Source: Apostichopus japonicus (Eukaryota > Echinodermata > Holothuroidea > Aspidochirotida > Stichopodidae). Taken from it: a DNA stretch of 64,000 nucleotides. The stretch's first letter is position 1. Each line of letters starts with the position of its first letter. The position numbers were made by a program, and so were the translations under genes. Shown here piece after piece: positions 23,550 to 35,400 of the stretch. A model generated the notes under the pieces. It did no database searches. It was not told where the DNA came from and saw only the letters and a list, made by a program, of their open reading frames with translations. The stretch spans positions 17,348,376-17,412,375 of the forward strand of contig NC_092567.1 of NCBI RefSeq assembly GCF_037975245.1, given 5' to 3'.

Positions 23550-24254
23550 AGACAATTGCTTGCCATTCCTAAATGACGTTATTTCGCTTTAAGACAGTTT
23601 CAGCGTAAAATTCCACAAACAAATTCATACCAACATATATGCTTGTGGTATTATACAACTGTTTATAATATATGGTTTTTTATTTTCAAATTGCTTTAAA
23701 GTTTAGGCGTGAATAAAATAGGGATTTAATTAACTTTTAAATAAGAATTAAGTGAAGTTAATATAGGCAATGAAATTGTGGTCAACAGAAGTGGTGCATT
23801 TTCATAACAGGCTATTGTCCGGGACGAAATGACAATGATTTAACTAAGAGTTTGGGTTTTTATTATTTTAAAGAAACGAGACACATTTCTCATAGAGGTC
23901 GGTTCTGTTAGAAACATTCAAAATCAGGGAGATCATAAACTAAAGGCGACTTCTGCGAAAATATACTCGATACGCACAGTGCGATAAGTTAATTCTGACT
24001 ATGTTTCTATACCGAAAACGTGGATATACTGGTTGAGGTATTCACAAATAAGCTATATATCCCACCATTCACCCCAAAAAATAGAAACGAATGATACGGG
24101 CACTTGTCGTGGATATTGGAACGCTACTCGTGAAACAATACGAACAAACCTACGCCATAGTAACTAAGGGTTTACACGATTGGGTCTTTTGTAATTGATC
24201 ATTTGAGCGCAGAGGAACAAAGGGCTATAACAGAAGGCGGCACCGAGGTTCTTC

Positions 24255-25380
24255 CAAAAACAAACATTGTGTGTCGTGCACACCACAAGGCAGTACCATC
24301 AGTTCAATCTTCTACATCTTGTACGTCGTAGACATCCCACAAACCACGAACAATATCAGCAGAATCTCTCTTTGCCATCTAGTCAACAAGCCATCATTCA
24401 CTGTCATCCGAAAAAAAAACACCTCCAAAACCACATAAACCGCCTGCAAGACTGGTGCAATGACTGGAGGATGGTACTCAACCTGCAAAAATCTCCATTA
24501 CTGTACATCGCCAGACACAACCGCTTCCGCCGCCACACATCACTCTCAACAACGTCACCATCCCCACCAAGACTAAACTGACATACCTGGGTCTCCTCAT
24601 CGACATCAAGCTGAACCTCAAAACACTGCCTGGAAATACAACAAAATATACGAAACAGAGTCCGATACCTCTACAGAATTGCAGACTCTCCGGATAGGCC
24701 TCGTACACCGCCTGAAGTCACCATCAAAATTTACAAAACGATGATGCAGCACCGGCCATCTCACAAATCACAGAAAACCAACTAGAAAAATTAGATACAA
24801 CACAAAGGAAAGCTTGCCGCATCGCCTACCACCTCGACCGCCAGATTTCTATACAGAAGACACCATTGATATAGCCCAACTACCAACAATAAGCCAACGA
24901 CTAAACACCCCCAGGGACAACTTCTTAGACAAATGTCAACGAGAAGGCCACCATCTACACCAATTCATCCAGAGTCAACTCCAACATCCAAAACTGCCGA
25001 ACACTCCTCTACATAGCATGCAAGATGAAATCTGGGACTAACAGATGACCCAACAACAGTAATAATGTTAACACAGCTACCACCATTTCCACACCGCCAG
25101 CTTCCGAAGCCTCCACAGGGACATATCGCGCCGTCACCAACATAGATGACGCCCAACCCATCAACATCCACCACCTCCAGAACACCTACTTAAGCTGCAA
25201 CAACTGACTCGGGCACCGTATTCAAACACGGTCCTTTCTCAGCTCTCAGCCTTGCCACGTCCTTACCCATCTTCAAAAATAAAATCAAAAAAATAAAATT
25301 TCTATTCTCTATTTTTCCGGCTAGGTTCCGGCCTAGCTAACTGAAGCGCCTGCGGGCGGAAACAGTTAAACGAGACAAAT
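24255..25380 (+). mobile_element. Dead non-LTR retrotransposon, reverse-transcriptase 3' part
   Basis: Translating across frames gives reverse-transcriptase C-terminal landmarks in order: LQNHINRLQDWCNDWRM (24415), LTYLGLLIDIKLN (24577), IRNRVRYLYRI (24650), LEKLDTTQRKACRIAY (24784) and IDIAQLPTISQRL (24868). This order is typical of Jockey/CR1-group LINEs. At least two frameshifts and a small deletion separate the blocks, so it is inactive. The 3' end (25319-25375) has hairpins GCTAGG-TTCCGG-CCTAGC and CGCC-TGCG-GGCG. The 5' end is truncated and its exact start uncertain. Confidence 0.8.
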
Positions 25381-26340
25381 TTAATTCATCATGCATGATG
25401 ACGCGATTGTTGGCAACCACAGATATACTGCAAAGTAGTTTGGTCTTAAAGGGACGGTGGATTTCAAACGGCAGACTATCAAATGGATGTGTAACACGGT
25501 CTGTTTGATGTTGATATCTCAAGAAATGCATGTATCCGCTTTACTCACACTGACTATACCCCCCCTCGCCCACCCGTTCCTCCGACCATCCACCCCCCCC
25601 CCTTTGGGAAGCCAACAAGGAAGGACATTGGGACTAGCGTTACAGTCAAATCGAGAACGATTTGAAAAGGAAGTACAAATTTCAACAGTTTCGACTTTTT
25701 GAGTGAAACGAAGCATAACGGTCTCGCACCACAATTAATTGTTCAATTGACTTACCCACTAAACTCGTCACTTTCAAGACCTGCCAAAGCATAGACAGAA
25801 GTTTTCAACTGGTATATCCTACCCACACATGATACCTGAGATCTTGGCCTATCGTGGCACTTACAAACTTCCATATCATGACCGTTTAGATTTTGAGCTA
25901 GAAGAGGAGCACGTTTAGCATACTGAACCCCCATCCTTCCATCTGCTCGCCCGGAGTAATATCAACATTTAACCAAAGATTTTCTAAAATGGTTTATATC
26001 ACCTTCGATCCTCCCTATTTCACACCATCTGTACTTTAAATTATACTCTTCCATATAAAGGCAGAACAAACAATGACAGTAACTGATAACATGCTTAAAC
26101 AAGCATTACCTAAGGTACTTTTACCTTTTTTCTCTTTCGATAGGATGAACACTACTCTAATTTTGGGTGGGGTACCCAATCCGATCTCGTTATAGTGTTA
26201 TGCGGTGCAATGCGGGGTAAAGCCTATGCCTCACAGCCCTGGTACCCATTCTCCCGCCCATCCTTCTTCTCCCTATTGGGTTGATTCTTTTGTGAAACGA
26301 ATTATTTTATTAAGTCCCTTTTTCTTGCCTCTATATATTA

Positions 26341-26625
26341 GAGAGCGTGGTGGCCAATTGGCTAAGGAGTCGGACTCGTGATCCAAGGATTGCTGGTTCG
26401 ATTCCTGCCTAGTTCATTACGTTGTGTCCTTGAGCAAGATGCTTTATCTCACTTGCCTCTCTCCACCTGTGAGGTAACTTGTCATTGGGCGCAGTATATA
26501 ACTGCTGCCGACTGGTAGGTTTGTCTCTGGGACAGGTTATCATTGACCAGGGGTAATATAACGTCTGTAAAGCGCTTTGAGACCTATCGCTGGTATAAAG
26601 CGCTATATAAAAGCAAATAGTATTA
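26341..26625 (+). mobile_element. tRNA-derived SINE with V-SINE-like body (family C)
   Basis: The tRNA-like head has TGGCCAATTGGCTAAGG and GGTTCGATTCC (A and B boxes). The body has GTGTCCTTGAGCAAGATGC, a phrase common in V-SINE-type elements. The 3' part reads GTAAAGCGCTTTGAGACC and AAAGCGCTATATAAAAG, resembling the LINE2-like tails of such SINEs. Family assignment is from memory of general layout, not a search. Confidence 0.8.
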
Positions 26626-26760
26626 TATATTTGAGTTCAGGCTCAGTTTTCTGAAGTTCTCACTGACTTCAAATCTGGAAAAAAATAGAGGTAATGTAAC
26701 AAAACAGTTTGCAGACTACCCAATGCGAGAGAAAGTTGAAAGACCAAAAAAAAAATAACA

Positions 26761-26763
26761 ATA

Positions 26764-26797
<34 letters not shown>

Positions 26798-26802
26798 TTT
26801 AA
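26761..26802. repeat. (AT)n followed by poly-T
   Basis: About 20 bp of alternating AT, then more than 20 T. Simple sequence, prone to length error in assembly. Confidence 0.9.
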
Positions 26803-27261
26803 ACACTTCCGTTTTTATTAACATTTTCATCGGGTGGACAGAAGAGAAAGTTTATTCATCTCATCAACATACGACTGTCTTTTAATGGATACCAATTTTC
26901 TATTACTTGCATTATTCAGTTGTTGCCACGAAAAATGAAATTCACATGAAAGCACGGATGTAATGTAAACCCTCATAACCGATTCATGTATATATAATCA
27001 TTTGATTTAAAACAAAATAAATAAATCGTTGAATATTCTGTAAACTTTCAAAGAAATTGTCAATATTTGAAGTATGAATTAGAGAAAGTGTGTGGAATTC
27101 ACAAAACGACACCTCATAAGTGGTTATTAACCAAAGCACAATAGCAGTTGAAAGCTGATATTTTTAGCCTACTTCCTTACGTTTATATCAAATATTGCTC
27201 GATAAGCAGAAGATTTCACATCTTGTGCAAGACAATCAATTGTTAGTACAAGCATAATGTT

Positions 27262-27433
27262 GTTGTAATTTCCAACATTTGTAGGGAGATTAATCTATGC
27301 GTTGGAGGTGAATATTTTTAATGTTATCTTTGTCAAACAAATCTAATGTTGTAAGCTCCAACATTTGTAGGGAGATTAATCTATGCGTTGGAGGTGAATA
27401 TTTTTAATGTTATCTTTGTCAAACAAATCTATT
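27262..27433. repeat. 86-bp tandem duplication
   Basis: CCAACATTTGTAGGGAG starts at 27272 and again at 27358. Both copies continue almost identically to GTCAAACAAATCTA. The near identity indicates a recent duplication. Confidence 0.92.
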
Positions 27434-28339
27434 GTTCTCGTTTCAAATCATAAGTCACAATTATTCATTCAAGTATACTTTATATTAATCGTCTCAGTTA
27501 AGAGAAAAATTCATTTCAATAAAAATATGAATGAATTTGTCCATGTGTATGCAATCAGAGTCCTCTCAAAACAGCTGAATCAAATCAAAAGAGAGATTAA
27601 ATAAAAGAGAGTCTCTGACGTTTTGATCGTATCTGGTAAACTTCTCCAGAGCAATCTGAGAAAATCACTACACAAGCAAACAAATGTGCGTATGATAATC
27701 TATGTTTGGTAATTAAACCTGGATACTTTCGAATACTATCAAAGTCGTGTGCATAGAGCATTACACTCTGAAGTACACAAATGCAGTTTACGTCAACATG
27801 GGAGATATAAAGCTCTCGTGAATATGCATCTGTCGCTCATGAATATGCAATTTGTTAGAATCAATGATATATTAAGAATCATTCGGATACATCTAAGAAA
27901 CAGTTGAAGTTAGCATCTATTTATTTTTATCTTTTTCCTATAAAATTGCCTGCAATAAATAGTAAGAATTATTTAATATGAGGGAAGAAAAATTGGCTCT
28001 TAGTATAAAGCAATACTTAGCAAAAGGCATGAGGAATTGAGCTAAAACGGAATCTAACATTCCAGCAACACTACACAAAATAACTAGTTTGAAATAAGAT
28101 CTTAACCACATTTTTAGCAAGTTTAAATTCTTGCAGGTTGCTTCGGTGAGATCCGCACAAGGGTGAACAGGAAACCCATATATTGAGAACTAAGCCTTCG
28201 TTGAACCTCAATGACAAAATGTCAATGGTACAGACTGATGACAATAACAGAGCCTTGTAGTAACCACCATATATGGTTACTGAGTGCTGACCTTCTCAAA
28301 TGGCCTCAAACAGAGCTACTGAAGGAGGCAAACTAAAGG

Positions 28340-28458
28340 ATGCTGATCATCCCAAGCCTAGTTTCTGGTACCATGGGTCAGCATTGACCGATGACCTACT
28401 GACACCAGCCTTGTATCTGGTACCAACGGTCAGCATTGACCAAGGACCTACTGACACA
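28340..28458. repeat. ~60-bp tandem duplication
   Basis: Two diverged units share CTGGTACCA, GGTCAGCATTGACC and GACCTACTGACAC. A weaker third relative may lie just upstream (GTTACTGAGTGCTGACC). Confidence 0.7.
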
Positions 28459-28734
28459 ACGGACTCAACAGTTATGTAACAGGACTGTACAAATCAGGGA
28501 ATAACTTAATAAAAGGTTTCGAATTTTGTGTAGCATTTTCGAAGGCTCTAAATTTTGTCTCTTACAAAGTACTATGAGTTCTATCTACAAAGCTGTTATA
28601 CATATTTGCACTCTGCTGGTTCACTTCTTGCTCATGCACCGTATACTACATATTAAGCTACATTGAAAGATGCGTCCATGTGACATGACAGAAAGACAAG
28701 CCATCACGCTACGATAGCACCATAGCTTCACTTC

Positions 28735-29615
28735 TGATATCACAGAAAATCAATAGCAAGGATTGATACTAGATGAATTCTATATTAACCCCGCACTACA
28801 TCACAGCAATTGTCACACACAATAAAATATATAAATGATACTTCAGAATGTTTGGGGTTTATCTGATAATGTAGAATATCACACACAATATGTACCAGTG
28901 ATACTAGGGAATAGTATAAGTTGTACCTGATATCACAGAATACTGCACACAATGAAAAGATGCATGTACAATAGAAACAAGAAATAGCTATATTTATATA
29001 TATAAGCAATGCAGTTATTTACTCATTTCACATCAAAGAATTCTCAAATGAAATAAAGACATTGGTGAACGTACAGAAAATTGCAGATCTAAATTTGATA
29101 CGTCAGCCTCACAGAATATCAAAGACTAGTTTCAAAAGTAACAGACTTATCTCAAAGACTTAAATCAAACACTGCAGAATAATTTAAGATACAAAAAACT
29201 GTACATGCATGTGTAATACAGTTTTGCAGGATACTGTATTGATACAACCATCTGACATCACAGCATATATCATATTGTATGTCATGATGATTTTGGTGAT
29301 AAAAGGGTAACTAAAGATATCACAAAACATCATATGTAACGAAGGTATTGCTAATAGCAAGAAAACACACATCCAACTGATATCACAGAATATCATATGT
29401 AATGAGGACATTGTTGATAGGAAACTACAGATCCATATCTGATATCACAGAATGTCATATGTAATGAGGATATTGTTGATAGTAAGGAAACTACAGATCC
29501 ACACTACAGATATCACAGATATCTACAGATATCACAGAATACCATACGTAATGAAAATATTGTTGATAGGAAACTACAGATCCCTCTGATATCACAGAAT
29601 ATATTATGCAATAAA
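28735..29615. repeat. Degenerate minisatellite with TGATATCACAGAATA core
   Basis: Roughly ten irregular units of 60-80 bp recur around (C)TGATATCACAGAATA. In the better-kept right half it is followed by CATATGTAATGAGGA, TTGTTGATAG and GAAACTACAGATCC. The left half is more diverged. Small minus-strand frames in it repeat the same peptide and are not genes. Confidence 0.75.
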
Positions 29616-32389
29616 GTTTGTTCTGATTGGTGTTATTTAAGATGCATGGATCTAAATTATATGATTCCACTTTATATCTACTGAGACTGTTAGACCTACA
29701 ATGTAAGTTTCTCGTTGCAATCTTTAAATGTGCAACTAAGGCGTAGAAGCCCCCGCCTCACTCCCCCCCCCCCCCCCTCCAAGAAAAACACATTTCCCTC
29801 CCAGATTAATGATTGATTTAGGTCTTATTACCATAAATAAACAAAACTTGTAGTGTTTCAAACAGTTCTTGTAAAGCATAAAAAATACAAAGGTTGTGTA
29901 ATATGTCAAAATAAACTTCTTAGAGTCATTCAAATGCCAAAAGCAACAACCAAGCAGGGCATGCTTATGTCTGTTTAAAAATATATTTGATGTTAACTTT
30001 CATAACTGTTGGGGGTTTGACGATACAACAAAAGCAATGAGAAATCTGAGATTGCGAGAGAAGAAAATTAAACTACTTAAGCAATATACGACAAAAATAA
30101 AGCTAAAAGTGTGACAAATCAAGTTATAACATTTTGTTTAGCAAGTCGAGCATAATGCGAAAGTGGCAACCTTTAAAACACTAAACTGGTCGAAAACCAG
30201 AATCCCTAAAGAATGGTTTGTTCTTCCTGTCAATGAAAATGCAATACCATATTTTCCATTTTTTTTTTAAATATTTCAGGTAATATTAATGAAGAAAAAA
30301 TGATATATTTGTGTAGTGTCGAAAGCAGGTGCTGTGCTGTAAGAATGTAGTGTAAAACATAGCATAACAAAATTTGTAACTAATTTAGGTATTTCACTGT
30401 TGTAATTAAGTTGAAGCCTTTTGTACATGCAATTCCTATCAAAAATAATAATAAATCAACATTGTCGGTATTTGGCTGGGACAACGTGATTACATACTCG
30501 GACTTGGTGAACGTGAGAGCAGACCTCTGCCAATATTTACCCAAATGTGGGTTTTAATATTTTTCATTTTTGGAAGAGTCTACGTTACGTTACTAGGGGT
30601 CGCAACTTTTGAAGCAACTTCCGGACTGGCTAGGTAATTTGGTAGAGTACCTGATTTAATATTGTCCTTAGATTTATAAGTTTTTTTACGCTTCAAATGT
30701 GTTTGTAATTTCCCAGTCACTTTTCTGACACAAACCCAACCATCATCTTTGGTTTACGTGACAGAGATCTTTGTGAAAACAGCTACGGAAAATGTTGCTC
30801 CATTTTTTAATATTTTTATTTTAATATTTGCCATTTCTCCCTTTCGGATGAAACAGGATATGATCCGAACTTACGACAGAGATATTAATAGATAACGAAA
30901 TGACAAGACATACTCTTTGAGGCAAACTGGCAAAAAGAAATATCTTTTAAAGGAATTCATTCAAGATAATGAACACAGATACTTCCAGCATTGTGTTCTA
31001 CTGATGACCCACCCTCTGGGTAGGTCTGGCAAGTGAAGGTTTTAAATCGCTCTATATTGACACGTGAAAGGGGTTTCCGGGCAAGTTACACTTTCAGCCC
31101 ATGGGTCTGTTACTAGATTGTGCTTGTCGAAGGCCTTAAGTCTTAGGTTCCCTTATCGACATTCACAAACCTAAAAAGAAAGAATACTCAACCAAAATGC
31201 ACCACCTTCTTTAAACTGAAAATCAGTCCTGTAAGTATGATGGTAAAAGTGTGGACAAATTCAGAGCAAATTTCGGTACAATTTTCGATACAGTATTTCT
31301 GTTCTTTTTGTTGAGTCCTTGTCAAAGGTTTCTTCCCAGCAATGAAAAGAATTAAATGTCGGTGCTAAACATTGAAGCAGGTCAAAACCATGATGTGGCA
31401 TAAATAGAAGTAGAAAAATAGATGTGGAAACCAAAAAACAAAAATTGTAAGAGAATGAAAATAAACATGAAACAATTTTTCATCATTTATAAAAAAAATA
31501 TATAAAAAAAAGATCTTATAGTAGAATACTTTGCAGAGCCTACATAGTCTAACTTCTCAAACAAAGACATTTTATTATTTATAACCAGGGTTTTGGGGAT
31601 TTTTCTTGGCAAACTAGAACAGGTGCAATGTCGACACTATTATATCCAAAGATAAATGACTATGTAAAATATTACCAAATAAAGAGACTAAGAAGTTTTA
31701 TGAGCTGCTTTTAACTTCAAAGGTTTTTGATTTAAAAAAGGAAGGTCATGATATTAAAAAGTTCTCTGAGAGTATATGTTTTTTGTTTCCTTCTGATATT
31801 TACAACAGACCCACCCAGAAGGAACCACTACCTCCATCTACTAGTATCATGAAAGGTATTGGAGGGGAAGGGAGACTTGAATAATTCAATTCCTTTGCAC
31901 CGATAAACAGGAATGAGACTTAGAAGAGTGTGTACAATGTTGTGAAGTAATGATAGATAAGGTACTTTATAACCAACCGATATCTGCATTGCTTTTTGAT
32001 AAAAACAAAATATTGCTGTGCGACAGTTATTCCATATATTTACATTTTACACACGAGAACATAAATATTAAATTATCGAAGAGATCCACAGGTAAAAATT
32101 TGGTGCAGACTGTTTTAAATTAACAAGTTTTTCCGAATCTTTTCCCATCGCTTCTTGACATAACAAAAATAGATCCACTTAGAGAGAGCGCTGCTTTTTT
32201 ACATATATATACAAAGTGTTGAACTCACATCATCAGCAATAAATATACCCTGCTATGTACAGGGTTACCCTGTTTTGTGCAATGGATTTGACAATTAAAT
32301 AAAACTCCACACATATATATTTAGCCCTTATGATGACGACTTCATGATGATCTGATGAACGTGTGACCCAACCTCTGACCTCTGACAAA
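29616..32389. other. Intergenic, downstream side of the BCAT gene
   Basis: No exon recognised. It includes a C tract near 29765 and should contain the BCAT 3' UTR just left of 32390. I found no close canonical poly(A) signal on the minus strand; the nearest AATAAA I noticed is about 0.8 kb downstream, near 31571. Confidence 0.5.
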
Positions 32390-32473
32390 TCAGCGAGCTT
32401 TTCTCCTGATACCTTCCTCTTCCTCGGCCAAATCTTCGATATCCACAGCCCAAGGACTCTTGATACGACCGTA
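32390..32473 (-). CDS. BCAT: BCAT exon 11 (C-terminus)
   Basis: 27 residues and a [21 protein letters not shown] then [12 protein letters not shown] and the following Trp align with the vertebrate end, but the acidic-basic tail is extra. Acceptor tttctttgaacag, phase 0. The acceptor and YGR make this the right exon; the odd tail lowers certainty slightly. Confidence 0.85.
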   Translation of the reverse strand, partial: YGRIKSPWAVDIEDLAEEEEGIRRKAR

Positions 32474-35400
32474 CTGTTCAAAGAAATTAGACATTTTCAT
32501 TTTTTTTGGTTAACGATTTTTTTTTTTTTTTTTAATTAGAAGCACAAATTTGTAAAGATAATCACAGATGAATGTAAAATCTGAATCTTAAAAGAAGCCA
32601 CTGATGAAATTGAAATAAGCATTCAACCAGTCAGTGTATTAATATATTTTACAACTACACGGCTGTGGCTGTTACATCAGGTATGAATGTTACAAGTCAA
32701 AACATCTCTCTGTCTTTGTCCTTCTCCAGTTTATTCCATACCCCCTTCCCTTAATCCTCTTTTTGTCCTTTCACTGTTTATCTCCTACCTCTCCTCTTCC
32801 CCTGTTGGTTTCTTTCTTTCTTCTCTCCATCCCTTGTCTACCCCTTACATCTATCTCTTTGTGTTCACCATGCTCATCAACCTGTCTGTATTCTGTGCAT
32901 GTTTTTGTCCTTTCTGTTACTGTTACTTGTCATTCAGCCTTTGAAGAAGATCCTGCTAGGATCGAAACGTCAGGCCAACTTACTTTTACACAAGTCAACA
33001 ACATGACAAAGTAACCGCGACCATTCGAAGTCGGAATTGGCAGCCGGCACGAATAATTGAGTTGATGATTGAGAATAATTGAAAAGAGTTTCTAAAATGA
33101 TGTCAAGACTGGGAGCCCAACTGACCGGACTGCCGGGTTCTTTTTCTCTCAATTCTATCCATCACAAACATGGCCTTTAAGATATAAAGCATAATTTAAA
33201 CACTAATCCAGCTTTATCATGCTACATTCATAGGCAGCTGTTTGCATGCAGAGGCCCGACCTAGCTGTATGCGTGCACTTTATGCCACTTTCTGTTAGAT
33301 GAACTCCAGCTAAACAGTTGTCCTGTTTTTCCTTTCGACAAATACTTCTTGAAACCCAAGGAATGTGCAGCTAATTATAAATTGGCCTCAATGGTTAAGA
33401 GCATTTAACAGTGTCTGCCCTAATTCTTTTGGGAAAAGTGATAGGGCCTAGGTAAATGTGTCTAGTGATGTTTGATTCCATTTTTTTTTTTTAATTCAAA
33501 CATTCTTACAGACTTTAGTCAGGACCAGTACACATCTGGTGTGACAGTAATGTATCCCATCTAAACATGTCTGTTAGCTCAGCAGGAGTGTTAGCTCCTA
33601 GGAGTGTTAGCTCAGTGGTTAACGCCAGTGCCTTCCAACCATTAGGTCCCCAGTTCGAGTCACTCCAAGATTAATGTAGGTCGTCCAGTTACAGATTTGT
33701 TGACAATTGACAATTCATAATCACTGACCCTAAATATGAATCAAAGAGACTGACTTCGGTCAGCTTGCGGCTTCGATAAGCCAATGATGGCTTCTTCGCA
33801 AGTTCCTGCCTGCAGGAGGATCTAAAATACATACATACATACATACATGTGTACATTGTACTCCTCCCATCCATGAATCTGGTGACGACACGATACATAC
33901 GATACGTTATAACGATGGCAATGAATGCAGATGAAAACCCACCAATCACACATCACTGCCTCCGTCCAGGAATCACGATAAAACAGAAGGAATTGGAATA
34001 CCACTTACCTGGATATCATTCAACGTCTTCAGCAACCTGGAGGCTAATGGAGCCCCATCCTTCATGGTTGGTATCTCATACATTTCACCTTTGAACAGAA
34101 TTTGACCCACTGGACAGACGACACATGCGGTCCCAGCTCCAAAGACTTCTTTGACCTAAATAAAGATCAAAGTAGATTGATAACTTCAAATTATTCAATG
34201 TGCAGGGTACCATGCATGTACACTATAGGGATCTTATACCCGCAGGCAACCACTAAACCAAAATAGAGACATCAACAACCATGCTAGAAGACAATTCAGT
34301 ATACCCCCTTCCCAGTATGGGCAGTAGACCTACCCTGTTTTCCTTGAGACCCTCCAGTAACTCCTGCATCGTAAAAGATCTCTCTGTCACCTTAAATTCA
34401 CCCTGGAAAGAAAGAAAACAATGATGCAAATAATAATGAAGCAATATAGTTTTAAAGGGTCAGTGAAGCCTTACAGAACCTCACTTGAAACCTTATGTAT
34501 GTATGTGACACTTGAAACCATTGCTTGTTACTGGTATCTCTATCACTCTAGATTTGTGTCTCCTTTTAATACAGACATAAACCCTAATTAAAGATACAAA
34601 TATTCCCTAGAGTTAATAAGCAATGAAAAAGTTCCATTTACCCATTCTCTGACTAGTTCCAGGATGCTGATCCTGGTCACACCTGGCAAGATTGTTCCAT
34701 CCAAATCAGGTGTCACAAGTTCCATTTCTGCAAAACAGACAAAAGAAGGGAGAAACGTAAAGTGAATGGTTCTGTGTATGTTACATTTGCTGCACTTTGT
34801 AACAAAATAGTGCTAGTGCCCAGGAGGCGCGGGCATCCAAACTAACATTGAACACAGCGGCCCACAAACTTTGAGCGTCCGTACCAGTAGACGTCGAAAT
34901 GTCGTGAACAGTTTGAAGCAGTAGAGTAAACTAAACGTTGGAGTGCTTTCCAAGGAACACCTCACCACACCGGCTCAAGACAGGGAGAGAGATCGATGGG
35001 TGCCCTGGACTCCAGGGACCAGTACAAGGGCATAGAAACTGGAAGCCTCTCTTTTTGACGTCGATAGGGCCTCCCAGGCAGTCATGAAGTATGTCTCAGC
35101 CCTGCTGCTCTTTGCTGAACTACATAGTAGATCCTTTCAGCAGGCACATCCAGCAGGGATCTTGCGGTAGGATACTGCAGCCGCCATAGGGCTCCTTGGC
35201 CCCGTCCCGACCAGTTCCCGTAGGTGTCGGTGCGACGGTAACACCCAGGAACTTGGTAGTGTTGGACTCCCTAAACAGGTTGTCCAGCTTCACCACAGAT
35301 GGGTTCCATGACCTCCAGATCGTGGGGAACGTCCTCTTGGAGGCAAGTTTAACGTAAAGCTCTGGGTAGAGGCAAACAGGATTAAGTTCCTCAGGGAAGA

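Noticed and set aside
32687-33014. Two overlapping plus-strand frames of about 85 codons rich in Ser, Pro and Leu
   Set aside because: Pyrimidine-rich sequence ending in the hammerhead-like motif; composition bias explains the open frames.
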